Source: Pseudomonas fluorescens (lineage in GTDB: Bacteria; Pseudomonadota; Gammaproteobacteria; Pseudomonadales; Pseudomonadaceae). From it: 52,501 nucleotides of DNA. The stretch lies in NCBI RefSeq assembly GCF_002837185.1, contig NZ_KZ478023.1, positions 1 through 52,501 on the forward strand, read 5' to 3'. Within the stretch, counting starts at the first letter, position 1. Each line of letters begins with the position of its first letter. The position numbers were made by a program, and so were the translations under genes. Shown piece after piece: positions 23,036 to 32,106 of this stretch. A model generated the notes under the pieces. It was not told the origin of the DNA. It ran no database searches and was given only the letters and a program-made list of their open reading frames with translations.

Positions 23036-24022
23036 GTGGACAGTGTGGATCTGAACGTCTTGCGCAGCGTGCTGGAATGGCGCCGCGCCGGGCAACGCGT
23101 GGTGTTGTACAGCGTGGTGCAGACCTGGGGCAGCGCGCCGCGCCCACCGGGGGCGATGTTGGCCCTGCGCGGCGACGGGGTGGTGATCGGCTCGGTGTCC
23201 GGCGGCTGTATCGAGGATGACTTGATCGCGCGCCTGCAGGATGGCCGTTTGCCCGATGATGGCCCGCCCGTGCAGTTGGTCACCTACGGTGTCACCCGCG
23301 ATGAGGCGGCGCGCTTTGGCCTGCCCTGCGGCGGCACCCTGCGCCTGACCGAAGAGCGGGTGGACGACTGGGAGTGGGTCGCGCAATTGCTGGCGCGCTG
23401 TGAGGATCATCAGATTGTTGCGCGGGAGCTGGACCTGGCCACTGGCAACGTGACCCTCAGTGCCGCGAGCAAGACCGATGTGGTGACCTTTGACGACCAG
23501 TGCCTGCGCGCCATCTATGGGCCGCGCTGGCGCCTGCTGTTGATCGGCGCCGGACAACTGTCGCGCTATGTCGCGGAAATGGCGCGCCTGCTCGACTTTG
23601 AAGTGCTGATCTGCGACCCGCGTGAAGAGTTTGTCTATGGCTGGGAGGAACACCACGGTCGCTTCGTGCCGGGCATGCCCGATGAAGCGGTGCTGAATAT
23701 CCAGACCGACGAACGCACGGCGATTGTCTGTCTCACCCATGATCCGCGCCTGGATGACATGGCGTTGCTCACGGCGTTGAATTCCAGCGCGTTCTATATT
23801 GGCGCCCTCGGTTCGCGGGTCAACACGCAGAAGCGACGGGAAAACCTGGCGGCGTTGGGGTTGTCGGCAGAAGCGATTGCACGTTTGCATGGGCCCATCG
23901 GCTTGCACATCGGCAGCCATACACCGGCGGAAATTGCGCTGTCGCTGATGGCGGAAATCGTCGCGATCAAGAACGGCGTGGCGCCTGTGCAGAAAAAGCC
24001 GCTGGCGGCGGTTGCCCAGTGA
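23036..24022 (+). CDS. XdhC/CoxI-family molybdenum cofactor maturation protein
   Basis: A 328-aa cytoplasmic protein that in this family binds molybdenum cofactor, promotes its sulfuration and protects it until insertion into xanthine dehydrogenase-type enzymes. The N-terminal XdhC domain has GSAPRPPGAMLAL and SGGCIEDDL with conserved C58. The C-terminal Rossmann domain has LLLIGAGQLSRYVAEMARLL and YIGALGSRVNTQKR. The start is the GTG at 23036, with GGGAGG directly upstream; there is no ATG nearby at the expected N terminus. It overlaps the MocA-like gene by 4 bp. No molybdo-hydroxylase is in the window, so the client enzyme is unknown. Confidence 0.9.
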   Translation: MDSVDLNVLRSVLEWRRAGQRVVLYSVVQTWGSAPRPPGAMLALRGDGVVIGSVSGGCIEDDLIARLQDGRLPDDGPPVQLVTYGVTRDEAARFGLPCGGTLRLTEERVDDWEWVAQLLARCEDHQIVARELDLATGNVTLSAASKTDVVTFDDQCLRAIYGPRWRLLLIGAGQLSRYVAEMARLLDFEVLICDPREEFVYGWEEHHGRFVPGMPDEAVLNIQTDERTAIVCLTHDPRLDDMALLTALNSSAFYIGALGSRVNTQKRRENLAALGLSAEAIARLHGPIGLHIGSHTPAEIALSLMAEIVAIKNGVAPVQKKPLAAVAQ

Positions 24023-24609
24023 CAGTGACGGCGATAGTGCTGGCGGCGGGGCAGGGCAGTCGCTTTCGTGCTGAGGCGGGCGCCGACCGGGATAAATTGC
24101 TCGCCGATTGTGTAGGGCTGGACGGCGTGACGCGGCCGGTGATCGAGCAGGTCCTGATGAATTTGCCGGCCAGTGTGGTGGAGCGTTGGGTGGTTACGCT
24201 GCCGGGCAGTACCGAGGTGATTCGGCTGGCGCAGGCGCATGGCTGCAAAGTCTTGCTGCTGCAGTCGGCTGGTATGGGCGACAGCATTGCTGCCGCAGTC
24301 GCCGCGAGTAGTTTGGCGGACGGTTGGCTGGTGGTATTGGGGGATATGCCGTTCATTCGATCCACCAGCATCGAACGGGTGATCAATGCGCTGCAAGCCG
24401 GTTGCATCAGCGTGCCGGTGCATGCGGGCGAGCATGGACATCCCGTGGCCTTTGACCGAGCGTTGGGCGCAGATTTGATGGCGCTGACAGGCGATCGTGG
24501 CGCGAAGCTGCTGTTCGCGCGTGTGTCGGTGAGTGAAGTGCCGCTGGATGACGCCGGTGTTCTCTGGGATGTGGATCTGCCACAACGGTTGAATTTCAGC
24601 GCGCATTAA
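24019..24609 (+). CDS. Molybdenum cofactor cytidylyltransferase (MocA/MobA-like)
   Basis: A 196-aa nucleotidyltransferase with the MobA-like fold. It has the nucleotide-binding loop VLAAGQGSRF (about 7-16), the metal-binding GDMPFI and a GHPVAFDRAL motif. MocA attaches CMP to molybdopterin for enzymes of the xanthine dehydrogenase family. It is a translationally coupled partner of the XdhC gene (GTGA overlap), and the pair commonly supports the same client enzymes. CTP rather than GTP use is inferred from the partner, not from specificity residues. A REPIN and terminator follow. Confidence 0.85.
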   Translation: MTVTAIVLAAGQGSRFRAEAGADRDKLLADCVGLDGVTRPVIEQVLMNLPASVVERWVVTLPGSTEVIRLAQAHGCKVLLLQSAGMGDSIAAAVAASSLADGWLVVLGDMPFIRSTSIERVINALQAGCISVPVHAGEHGHPVAFDRALGADLMALTGDRGAKLLFARVSVSEVPLDDAGVLWDVDLPQRLNFSAH

Positions 24610-24610
24610 A

Positions 24611-24701
24611 GTGTGGGAGGGGGCTTGCCCCCGATAGCGGTGGTTCAGTCAACATATCTGTGGCTGATACACCGCCATCGGCGGCAAGCCCCCTCCCACA
24701 T
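24611..24701. repeat. REP doublet (REPIN)
   Basis: Two head-out inverted copies begin with GTGTGGGAGGGGGCTTGCC and end with GCAAGCCCCCTCCCACA, around a variable spacer that includes CAGTCAACATATCTG. The element starts one base after the mocA-like stop codon. Confidence 0.92.
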
Positions 24702-24710
24702 TTTTGCAAT

Positions 24711-24746
24711 AAAAAGCCCCGCCTGATCACTCAGGCGGGGCTTTTT
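24711..24746. terminator. Bidirectional terminator between mocA-like gene and rne
   Basis: AAAAAGCCCCGCCTGA and TCAGGCGGGGCTTTTT form a 16-bp palindromic stem around TCAC, with A and T runs on both sides. It serves the convergent mocA-like and rne transcripts. Confidence 0.93.
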
Positions 24747-24760
24747 AATGGCTGATGGAA

Positions 24761-27700
24761 TCAGACGAGGGGTTTAGGCTCGTGCTCTTCTTCCTGGGCC
24801 TTGTGCTCTACCGACGCGGCAGCGGCAGCGGCAGCCTCGGCTTCCTTGCGGCGACGACGCACTTCACGTGGGTCGTTCGGTGCACGGCCGTTTTCAGTCA
24901 GTGCGCTTGCCGGTGCAGCTTCAACCACCGGAGCGGCGACTTCGGCCACTACCGGCGCTTCAACCACGGGTGCAGGCTCAACGACTGGAGCGGGCTCAAC
25001 CACGGGGGCAGTCTCGACCTCTGGGGTCGGCTCGGCCACCACTACGACATCAGCAACCGCAGCCGGCGCCTCTTCTACCACCGGGGCAGGAGCAGGCGCT
25101 TCAACCGGAGCAGCAGGTTCGGCAGGCCATTGGAAGGCGGTCTGTTCTTCGCGAACTTCACGCACGGCCGGGGCAGCTTCTTCGACAGCCGGTGCTTCAA
25201 CAGCGGCGTCAGCCACTGGCTCAGGCTCGACGACCGGAGCGACTTCAACGGCAACCACTTCGGTCACGGGTTGAGCGTCGCGAACCGGTGCCACTTCCAC
25301 TTCCGGAACCACTGGGGTTTCGATTGGGGTAGTGGCTTCCACCACCGGTGCTTCAACCACTGGCGTCTCGGCAACGGGCGCTTCTACCGCAGCGGTCTCT
25401 TCGACAGCAGCGGTAGCGCGTTCAGCCTGCTCATGGGCCTGGGCTTCAGCAGGGGCGCTGATGACCGAGCTGGCAACGGCAGCGGTCACGGCCAGGCCGG
25501 CAGCCAGTTCGGCGCCCGTCGGTTCGTGGTTGGCCGCTTCTGCGTTCTCGCCGACTTCTTCCGAGCCTTCGATCACGTTGCCGTTGGCATCACGCTGACG
25601 CTCACGACGGTTGCTGCGACGACGCTGACCACGGGAGCGGCGGCGTGGGCGATCGCCTTCGGCGTTGTCCTGGCCATCTTCCTGCAGTTGCTCTTCGCCG
25701 GTCAGCACTTCTTCTTCACTGGCGGCGGCGGCCTGTTCGGCGCGTGGTTGACGCTCTTCACGCGGAGCGCGTGGTTGACGTTCCTCACGTGGCGCGCGCT
25801 CTTCACGCGGCTGGCGAGCCGGGCGTTCTTCGGTGGCTGCGGCAGCGGCAGCGGCGACGGCAGGGGCCGCATCCAACGGCTCGCGCAGTTCACGTACACG
25901 CTCTTCACGCTCGCCACGCGGCTTGCGATCTTCACGCGGGGCGCGTGGAGTACGCGCACGTTCTTCGCGCGGTGCGCGTTCTTCACGGGCTACGGTCGGG
26001 GTTTCTTCACGGGCTTCGCGAGGTGCACGCTCTTCACGTGGCGCGCGCTCTTCACGCGGGGCACGTTCTTCGCGCGGCTTGCGCTCTTCGTCCCGACGAC
26101 CGTTGCGGTTGCGGCTCTGCTGACGACCGTTGCGACGCTCTTCGTTACGCGCCGGGCGTTCGGTGGCGGTTTTTTCAACCACAACCGGGGCAGCGGGCTC
26201 TTCCTTGGTAGCGAACAGGCTGACCAGCGACTTCACCAGGCCCTTGAACAGGCTTGGCTCGGGCAGGGCGGCCGGCGCGGCCACCGGAGCAGCAGCTTCG
26301 GCCGGTACCGGTGCATTGGCGCGGGCCGGGGCGGTTTTCACGGCGGCTTCCTGGCGAACCAGGGTGCGGGTCGCGGCGGCCGGCTGGACTTCTTCCACTT
26401 CGGCGGCGGCAGCGGCGATTTCGTAGCTGGACTGGCCGCTGTGGGCTTCCGGGCTGTCATCGCGCAGGCGTTGCACTTCGAAGTGCGGCGTCTCGAGGTG
26501 ATCGTTCGGCAGGATGACGATACGGGCACGGGTGCGCAGTTCGATCTTGGTGATCGAGTTGCGTTTTTCGTTGAGCAGGAACGCGGCAACCGGAATCGGC
26601 ACTTGTGCGCGAACTTCGGCGGTGCGGTCTTTCAGGGCTTCTTCTTCGATCAGGCGCAGGATCGCCAGGGACAGCGATTCAACGTCACGGATGATGCCGG
26701 TGCCGTTGCAACGCGGGCAGACGATGCCGCTGCTTTCGCCCAGGGATGGACGCAGGCGCTGACGGGACATTTCCAGCAGGCCGAAGCGCGAGATACGGCC
26801 CACTTGTACGCGGGCGCGGTCGGCTTCCAGGCATTCGCGGACTTTCTCTTCCACGGCGCGCTGGTTCTTGGCCGGGGTCATGTCGATGAAGTCGATCACG
26901 ATCAGGCCGCCGATATCACGCAGGCGCAGCTGGCGGGCGATTTCTTCAGCCGCTTCCAGGTTGGTCTGCAGGGCGGTCTCTTCGATGTCGCTACCCTTCG
27001 TGGCGCGCGCCGAGTTTATGTCGATGGACACCAGGGCTTCGGTCGGGTCGATCACGATGGAGCCGCCGGAAGGCAGTTCGACCACGCGCTGGAAAGCGGT
27101 CTCGATCTGGCTTTCGATCTGGAAACGGTTGAACAGCGGAACGCTGTCTTCGTACAGCTTGATCTTGCTGGCGTACTGCGGCATCACCTGGCGGATGAAG
27201 GTCAGGGCTTCGTCCTGGGCTTCAACGCTGTCGATCAGCACTTCGCCGATGTCCTGGCGCAGGTAATCGCGGATGGCGCGGATGATCACGTTGCTTTCCT
27301 GGTAGATCAGGAACGGCGCGGAACGATCCAGCGAAGCTTCTTTGATGGCGGTCCACAGTTGCAGCAGGTAGTCGAGGTCCCACTGCATTTCTTCGCTGCT
27401 GCGGCCCAGGCCGGCAGTGCGCACGATCAGGCCCATGTCGGCGGGTGCGATCAGGCCGTTCAGCGCTTCACGCAGTTCGTTGCGCTCTTCGCCCTCGATG
27501 CGACGGGAGATGCCGCCGGCACGCGGGTTGTTCGGCATCAGCACCAGGTAACGGCCAGCCAGGCTGATGAAGGTGGTCAGAGCGGCGCCCTTGTTGCCAC
27601 GTTCTTCTTTTTCGACCTGGACAATGACTTCCTGGCCTTCGCTCAGGACGTCCTTGATGTTCACGCGGCCTTCGGGGGCCTTCTTGAAGTATTCGCGGGA

Positions 27701-27919
27701 GATTTCCTTGAGGGGCAGGAAGCCGTGGCGCTCGGAGCCGAAATCGACAAAGGCAGCCTCAAGGCTTGGTTCGATGCGAGTAATACGGCCTTTATAGATG
27801 TTGGCCTTCTTTTGCTCGCGCGCACCGGATTCGATATCCAGGTCGTAGAGGCGTTGGCCATCTACCAGTGCAACACGCAACTCTTCGGGTTGAGTTGCGT
27901 TAATCAGCATTCTTTTCAT
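24761..27919 (-). CDS. rne: Ribonuclease E
   Basis: A 1052-aa essential endoribonuclease and scaffold of the RNA degradosome. The catalytic half has the S1 domain (GRITRIEPSLEAAFVDFG), the DNase I-like site with metal Asp residues in VSIDINSARATKG and GLIVIDFIDM, and the Zn-link CPRCNGTG. The C-terminal half is disordered. It has an Arg-rich region with many tandem APREER/REER units (about residues 640-780) and then long stretches of EAPVVE/AAPVVEP repeats, ending EHEPKPLV. The ATG at 27919 gives the standard MKRMLINATQPEELRVALV start. The tetraplexed REER-type repeats are known in Pseudomonas RNase E. A long leader precedes it, as expected for autoregulation. Confidence 0.96.
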   Translation of the reverse strand: MKRMLINATQPEELRVALVDGQRLYDLDIESGAREQKKANIYKGRITRIEPSLEAAFVDFGSERHGFLPLKEISREYFKKAPEGRVNIKDVLSEGQEVIVQVEKEERGNKGAALTTFISLAGRYLVLMPNNPRAGGISRRIEGEERNELREALNGLIAPADMGLIVRTAGLGRSSEEMQWDLDYLLQLWTAIKEASLDRSAPFLIYQESNVIIRAIRDYLRQDIGEVLIDSVEAQDEALTFIRQVMPQYASKIKLYEDSVPLFNRFQIESQIETAFQRVVELPSGGSIVIDPTEALVSIDINSARATKGSDIEETALQTNLEAAEEIARQLRLRDIGGLIVIDFIDMTPAKNQRAVEEKVRECLEADRARVQVGRISRFGLLEMSRQRLRPSLGESSGIVCPRCNGTGIIRDVESLSLAILRLIEEEALKDRTAEVRAQVPIPVAAFLLNEKRNSITKIELRTRARIVILPNDHLETPHFEVQRLRDDSPEAHSGQSSYEIAAAAAEVEEVQPAAATRTLVRQEAAVKTAPARANAPVPAEAAAPVAAPAALPEPSLFKGLVKSLVSLFATKEEPAAPVVVEKTATERPARNEERRNGRQQSRNRNGRRDEERKPREERAPREERAPREERAPREAREETPTVAREERAPREERARTPRAPREDRKPRGEREERVRELREPLDAAPAVAAAAAAATEERPARQPREERAPREERQPRAPREERQPRAEQAAAASEEEVLTGEEQLQEDGQDNAEGDRPRRRSRGQRRRSNRRERQRDANGNVIEGSEEVGENAEAANHEPTGAELAAGLAVTAAVASSVISAPAEAQAHEQAERATAAVEETAAVEAPVAETPVVEAPVVEATTPIETPVVPEVEVAPVRDAQPVTEVVAVEVAPVVEPEPVADAAVEAPAVEEAAPAVREVREEQTAFQWPAEPAAPVEAPAPAPVVEEAPAAVADVVVVAEPTPEVETAPVVEPAPVVEPAPVVEAPVVAEVAAPVVEAAPASALTENGRAPNDPREVRRRRKEAEAAAAAAASVEHKAQEEEHEPKPLV

Positions 27920-28677
27920 GTTGTACCGTCGGTTTCCGGGCTGCCGGAAACGGCGTTCGGCACACACGACTTCTCACGGTCGGTGTCAGGTGCGTCAAGA
28001 GTGGTTGGCCACTCCAGTGTCCAGCAAAACCTGCCAATTGGGCGGGTATCGCGACGGACGCGTCCTGCTTGTTAGCGGTGGTGACAAAGGCACCACTTCA
28101 ACAAAAGCTAAGGTCAGGAGGAGGAATCAACCGGCGACTGTGGACGAGATGAAGCGTCTAAATATAAGCCTAGTGCTACACGGTCCGACGGTTGTGCATC
28201 TCCACCCTACACGTATCCCTGATAATTCGGGTGCTGCCGCGCGCAGAATCCGCAGCGGGTTGGCATTTACCGTGTTCTCCAAAGGGGAGTCCACGCTCAT
28301 GGCTAAACAAGACTAGGTGTGGGCGACTGCGCTCTCACTCAGCTCTTAACAGGCGTTGTTTCCGAAGCATTCGCCATGGTCTGGCTCGGGACTGACTGCA
28401 CTTTGTGAACTGGCCGTAAATATCGGCGCAACACGCGAGTATTCACTCTGCGTACCGCACTCGCTTCAGGCCTCATGTCACCTGCGCTTGTTACAATCTC
28501 AAGCCTTCCAGGGTGGCGAACGCCCCGTAGGACGGCCTCGCGTCCTGATGAATTGCGATGGTCAGGGCCGGCAGTTTGCCGCAAGTCCTCTGTCCAGGCC
28601 GCTTTTGGCGGCGTTCGCGACTATAGCAGCAATGATTAAGTGCTTCAATTCCATAAAAAATTGTTATCATCGCCAGC
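27920..28677. other. Long divergent region between rne and rluC
   Basis: These 758 bp hold no supported gene. Most is probably the untranslated rne leader, which in enterobacteria is several hundred nt long and mediates autoregulation. A perfect 8-bp hairpin (GTTTCCGG/CCGGAAAC, loop GCTG) lies at 27932-27951, only 13 nt before the rne start, and another (GTGGTG/CACCAC) lies at about 28078-28096. The rluC promoter occupies the right end. I could not place the rne promoter with confidence. Short frames such as 28192-28316 lack any coding evidence. Confidence 0.6.
28664..28670 (+). promoter_or_regulatory. Likely -10 element of rluC, leaderless start
   Basis: TTATCAT ends 7 nt before the rluC ATG, in an A/T-rich stretch with a weak TTCAAT as -35 candidate (28644-28649). 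No ribosome binding site is visible. Transcription would start on or next to the ATG. Confidence 0.45.
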
Positions 28678-29637
28678 ATGACGACTACCGCCCCCCAGAC
28701 CCCCAGCGTCCAGCTGCTCGAGGTCTCGCCGGAATATGCCGGCCAACGCATCGATAATTTTCTCCTGGCCAGGCTCAAAGGCGTGCCCAAGACCTTGATC
28801 TACCGCATCTTGCGTAAAGGTGAAGTGCGGGTGAACAAGGGCCGGATCAAGCCCGAGTACAAGCTGCAGGCGGGCGATATCGTCCGTGTGCCGCCGGTTC
28901 GCGTGCCTGAGCGCGACGAGCCGGTGCCGCTGGCCCAGGGCCTGTTGCAGCGCCTGGAAGCGTCGATCGTGTTCGAAGATAACAAACTCATCGTGATCAA
29001 CAAACCCTGCGGCATTGCCGTTCACGGCGGCAGCGGCCTGACGTTCGGCGTGATCGAAGCCTTCCGGCAGTTGCGCCCGGATGCCAAGGAGCTGGAGCTG
29101 GTCCATCGCCTGGACCGCGACACCTCCGGCCTGTTGATGATCGCCAAGAAACGCAGCATGTTGCGCCACCTGCACACTGCCCTGCGCGGCGACGGCGTGG
29201 ACAAGCGCTACATGGCGTTGGTACGCGGTAACTGGGCCAGTTCGATCAAGAGCGTGCGGGCGCCGTTGCAGAAGAGCAACCTGCGCTCCGGTGAGCGCAT
29301 GGTGGAAGTGGACGAGGAGGGCAAAGAGGCCCTGACCCTGTTCAAGGTGCTGCGCCGCTTCGGCGACTTCGCCACCCTGGTCGAGGCCAAGCCGGTGACC
29401 GGGCGTACCCACCAGATTCGCGTGCACACCCTGCATGCCGGTCACTGCATCGCCGGTGATACCAAATATGGTGACGAGGATTTCTCCAGGGAGATTCGCG
29501 ACCTGGGCGGCAAACGCCTGTTCCTGCACGCCTACATGTTGACCGTGCCGCTGCCCGATGGCGGCGAGCTGAAGTTGCAGGCGCCGGTCGATGAAATGTG
29601 GGCCAAGACCGTGGAGCGTTTGAGTGTCGCACCGTGA
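28678..29637 (+). CDS. rluC: 23S rRNA pseudouridine(955/2504/2580) synthase RluC
   Basis: A 319-aa enzyme that isomerises three uridines of 23S rRNA. An N-terminal S4 RNA-binding domain (about 20-80, GQRIDNFLLARLKGVPKTLI) precedes the catalytic domain, with HRLDRDTSG (143-151; catalytic D146), INKPCGIAVHGG and VTGRTHQIRVH. The start aligns with E. coli RluC. It overlaps the following phosphatase gene by 14 bp. It is divergent from rne, the same pairing as in E. coli. Confidence 0.95.
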   Translation: MTTTAPQTPSVQLLEVSPEYAGQRIDNFLLARLKGVPKTLIYRILRKGEVRVNKGRIKPEYKLQAGDIVRVPPVRVPERDEPVPLAQGLLQRLEASIVFEDNKLIVINKPCGIAVHGGSGLTFGVIEAFRQLRPDAKELELVHRLDRDTSGLLMIAKKRSMLRHLHTALRGDGVDKRYMALVRGNWASSIKSVRAPLQKSNLRSGERMVEVDEEGKEALTLFKVLRRFGDFATLVEAKPVTGRTHQIRVHTLHAGHCIAGDTKYGDEDFSREIRDLGGKRLFLHAYMLTVPLPDGGELKLQAPVDEMWAKTVERLSVAP

Positions 29638-30286
29638 TTACAAGCTGCTGATTTTCGACTGGGACGGCACCCTGGCCAATTCCATTGGCCGCATCGTCGA
29701 GTCGATGCACATGGCATCGACCCGCTCGGGTTTCGAGTTGTGCAGCGACCTGGCGGTCAAGGGCATTATCGGCCTGGGCTTGCCTGAGGCGATTCGCACG
29801 CTGTATCCGCAGATATCCGACACTGAGCTGGTCGCTTTCCGCGAGCATTACGCCGATCACTACATTGCGCTGGAGGCCGAGCCTTCGCCGCTGTTTGAAG
29901 GTGTGGTGCAGTCGCTGCAAGCGTTTCGTGCCGAGGGTTATCACCTGGCCGTCGCCACGGGTAAGGCGCGTCGCGGGCTGGATCGGGTGCTCAAGGCGCA
30001 CGGCTGGGAAGACTATTTCGATATCACCCGTGCGGCGGATGAAACGGCCAGTAAACCTCACCCTCTGATGCTGGAGCAGATCCTGGCGCATTGCGGGGTA
30101 TCGCCGCGCCAGGCGTTGATGGTAGGTGATGCGTCCTTCGACCTGATGATGGCGCGCAATGCAGGCATGGACAGCGTGGCGGTCAGCTATGGCGCCCAGT
30201 CTGCGGACGCCCTGCAGCCATACGAGCCCAGGATTGCGATCGATCATTTTTCTCAATTGCAGGCCTGGCTCAGCCGGGCCCGATAA
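29624..30286 (+). CDS. HAD-family phosphatase (Gph-like)
   Basis: A 220-aa cytoplasmic hydrolase of the haloacid dehalogenase superfamily, subfamily IA. Motif I is FDWDGTLANS with D12 and D14, motif II is the Thr of VATGKARRGL, and motif III/IV lies at SKPHPLMLEQIL and MVGDASFDLMMARNAG. A helical cap is inserted after motif I. It resembles phosphoglycolate phosphatase, but the substrate cannot be fixed by sequence. The GTG start at 29624 lies inside the rluC end, and the next gene follows after 21 bp, so rluC, this gene and the S49 protease form an operon. Confidence 0.88.
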   Translation: MSHRDYKLLIFDWDGTLANSIGRIVESMHMASTRSGFELCSDLAVKGIIGLGLPEAIRTLYPQISDTELVAFREHYADHYIALEAEPSPLFEGVVQSLQAFRAEGYHLAVATGKARRGLDRVLKAHGWEDYFDITRAADETASKPHPLMLEQILAHCGVSPRQALMVGDASFDLMMARNAGMDSVAVSYGAQSADALQPYEPRIAIDHFSQLQAWLSRAR

Positions 30287-30307
30287 GTCTTTGCTGAGGT
30301 TGATGGC

Positions 30308-31291
30308 ATGAGTGACGAGTGGAAAGCGCCGGAAAAAGCGCAAAACGCTGATGACAAGAGCTGGAAACTGCTGGAGAAAACCCTCCTGGCCAGCGTCCAG
30401 GAGCAGCGTCGCGCGCGACGCTGGGGGATCTTCTTCAAGCTGCTGACCTTCACTTATCTGCTGCTCATTCTGGCGTTGTTCAGCCCGTTGATGGACATGG
30501 AGAAAAGCGCCACCCGGGGCAGTCACTACACCGCCTTGATCGAGGTGCGCGGGGTGATCGCCGACAAGGAGCCCGCCAGTGCCGACAATATTGTCAGCAG
30601 CCTGCGCGCGGCGTTCGAAGACCCCAAGGTCAAGGGCGTGGTCCTGCGTATCAACAGCCCCGGCGGCAGTCCTGTGCAGTCGGGCTATGTGTATGACGAG
30701 ATTCGTCGCCTGCGCGCGCTGCATCCGGACACCAAGCTTTATGCGGTGATCTCCGACCTGGGGGCTTCGGGCGCTTATTACATCGCCAGTGCCGCCGACC
30801 AGATTTACGCTGACAAGGCCAGCCTGGTGGGCTCCATTGGCGTGACGGCAGCCGGTTACGGTTTTGTCGGCACCATGGAGAAGCTGGGTGTGGAGCGTCG
30901 CACCTACACCTCGGGCGAGCACAAGGCCTTCCTCGATCCGTTCCAGCCGCAAAAGGCTGATGAGACCCAGTTCTGGCAGGGCGTGCTCGACACGACTCAT
31001 CGCCAGTTCATCGCCAGCGTCAAGCAAGGGCGTGGCGATCGGCTCAAGGACAAGGAGCATCCGGAGCTGTTCTCCGGGCTGGTGTGGTCGGGCGAGCAGG
31101 CGCTGCCGCTGGGCTTGATCGACGGCCTGGGCAGTGCCAGTTCGGTGGCGCGGGATGTGGTTGGCGAGAAGGAGTTGGTGGATTTCACGGTTGAGGAATC
31201 GCCGTTTGACCGGTTTTCCAAAAAGCTCGGTGCCAGCGTGGCCGAGAAACTGGCGTTGTACATGGGCTTCCAAGGCCCGACATTGCGCTGA
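30308..31291 (+). CDS. sppA: S49-family signal peptide peptidase (SppA-like)
   Basis: A 327-aa membrane-anchored serine protease with one N-terminal transmembrane helix (about 41-61) preceded by a cytoplasmic segment rich in charged residues. The S49 domain shows RINSPGGSPVQSG, the nucleophile region DLGASGAYYIA (S154) and the Lys general base in YTSGEHKAFLDPF (K206). It is about half the length of E. coli SppA, having a single catalytic domain as in B. subtilis SppA and typical of pseudomonads. The family degrades cleaved signal peptides in the membrane. It is last in the rluC operon and followed by a REPIN. Confidence 0.9.
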   Translation: MSDEWKAPEKAQNADDKSWKLLEKTLLASVQEQRRARRWGIFFKLLTFTYLLLILALFSPLMDMEKSATRGSHYTALIEVRGVIADKEPASADNIVSSLRAAFEDPKVKGVVLRINSPGGSPVQSGYVYDEIRRLRALHPDTKLYAVISDLGASGAYYIASAADQIYADKASLVGSIGVTAAGYGFVGTMEKLGVERRTYTSGEHKAFLDPFQPQKADETQFWQGVLDTTHRQFIASVKQGRGDRLKDKEHPELFSGLVWSGEQALPLGLIDGLGSASSVARDVVGEKELVDFTVEESPFDRFSKKLGASVAEKLALYMGFQGPTLR

Positions 31292-31315
31292 TAGCTCAAG
31301 CCAGCTGTAGATCAA

Positions 31316-31409
31316 AATGTGGGAGGGGGCTTGCCCCCGATGACGGTGTGTCAGCTATGGATAAGCTGGCTGATCCACCGCTATCGGGGGCAAGCCCCCT
31401 CCCACATTG
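31316..31409. repeat. REP doublet (REPIN)
   Basis: Head-out copies AATGTGGGAGGGGGCTTGCC and CGGGGGCAAGCCCCCTCCCA flank a ~40-nt spacer with its own small inverted repeat (CAGCTATGGATAAGCTGG). The element lies between the convergent sppA-like and maf genes. Confidence 0.92.
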
Positions 31410-31422
31410 GGTCGATGTGTAC

Positions 31423-32001
31423 TTAAGGAATTTGCACGCCTTCGGTCAGCAGCATATCCACCAGTCGAATCAGTGGCAGGCCAATAAGGCTTGTCGCATC
31501 CGGCCCTTCGGTGCTCTGGAACAGGCTGACGCCCAGCCCTTCGGCCTTGAAGCTGCCCGCGCAATCATAAGGCTGTTCGATCCGCAGGTAGCGCTCGACG
31601 CGTTCGGCATCCAGTTCACGCATCTGCACGGTGAACGGTACGCAGTCGACCTGGCAGCGCCCCGTTTCACTGTTGAGCAGTGCCAGCCCGGTAAGAAAGC
31701 TCACGCGCTTGCCGCTGGCGGCCAATAGCTGTTCTCGTGCGTTCTCGAAGGTGTGAGGCTTGCCGATAATGCGGCCTTGCAGTGCGGCGACCTGGTCTGA
31801 GCCGATGATCAGATGACCTGGATGACTGAGCGCCAAGGCGCGCGCTTTCTGCTCGGCCAGGCGCTTGACCAGTTCCACGGCGGATTCGTTGTCACGATGG
31901 CTTTCATCGATATCCGGCGAGCTGCAGATGAATGGCAGGTGCAGGCGGCTCAGTAATTGACGACGATAAACCGAGCTGGACGCGAGTAATAAAGGCAGCA
32001 T
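31423..32001 (-). CDS. maf: Maf-family nucleotide pyrophosphatase (YceF type)
   Basis: A 192-aa house-cleaning enzyme. The family N terminus LLLASSSVYRRQLLSRL, SPDIDESH, the catalytic IIGSDQVAAL and GKPHTFENAREQLLAASGK are present. The YceF subfamily of Maf proteins hydrolyses 7-methyl-GTP, and the position next to yceD-rpmF-plsX matches E. coli yceF. The start at 32001 has GGAGACG just upstream; the longer upstream frame has no conserved sequence. It is divergent from yceD, with 105 bp between. Confidence 0.92.
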   Translation of the reverse strand: MLPLLLASSSVYRRQLLSRLHLPFICSSPDIDESHRDNESAVELVKRLAEQKARALALSHPGHLIIGSDQVAALQGRIIGKPHTFENAREQLLAASGKRVSFLTGLALLNSETGRCQVDCVPFTVQMRELDAERVERYLRIEQPYDCAGSFKAEGLGVSLFQSTEGPDATSLIGLPLIRLVDMLLTEGVQIP

Positions 32002-32069
32002 AGACGTCTCCTCAAGACAGCCGCAGATTCTAGCGGCGTGACCGGCTGACGCACAGGGCTGAATTTCCT

Positions 32070-32097
32070 TTGACATGGCCGGGTGCATCCCTATAAT
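32070..32097 (+). promoter_or_regulatory. Consensus sigma-70 promoter of yceD-rpmF-plsX
   Basis: TTGACA (32070-32075), 16 nt, TATAAT (32092-32097) is a perfect -35/-10 pair. The start of transcription would fall near 32104, about 3 nt before the yceD ATG at 32107, leaving no room for a ribosome binding site. Confidence 0.93.
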
Positions 32098-32106
32098 GCT
32101 GCGCCT

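Noticed and set aside
24755..28075. Plus-strand open frame of about 1,100 codons opposite rne
   Set aside because: It mirrors the repetitive RNase E coding sequence; no ribosome binding site and no family features, while rne motifs are complete.
28192..28316. Short plus-strand frame in the rne-rluC gap
   Set aside because: No coding signal or conserved product; likely within the rne leader region.
29342..31315. Minus-strand open frame of 657 codons opposite the HAD and S49 genes
   Set aside because: It covers three real plus-strand genes with conserved catalytic residues; low-GC third positions are absent as expected for a shadow.
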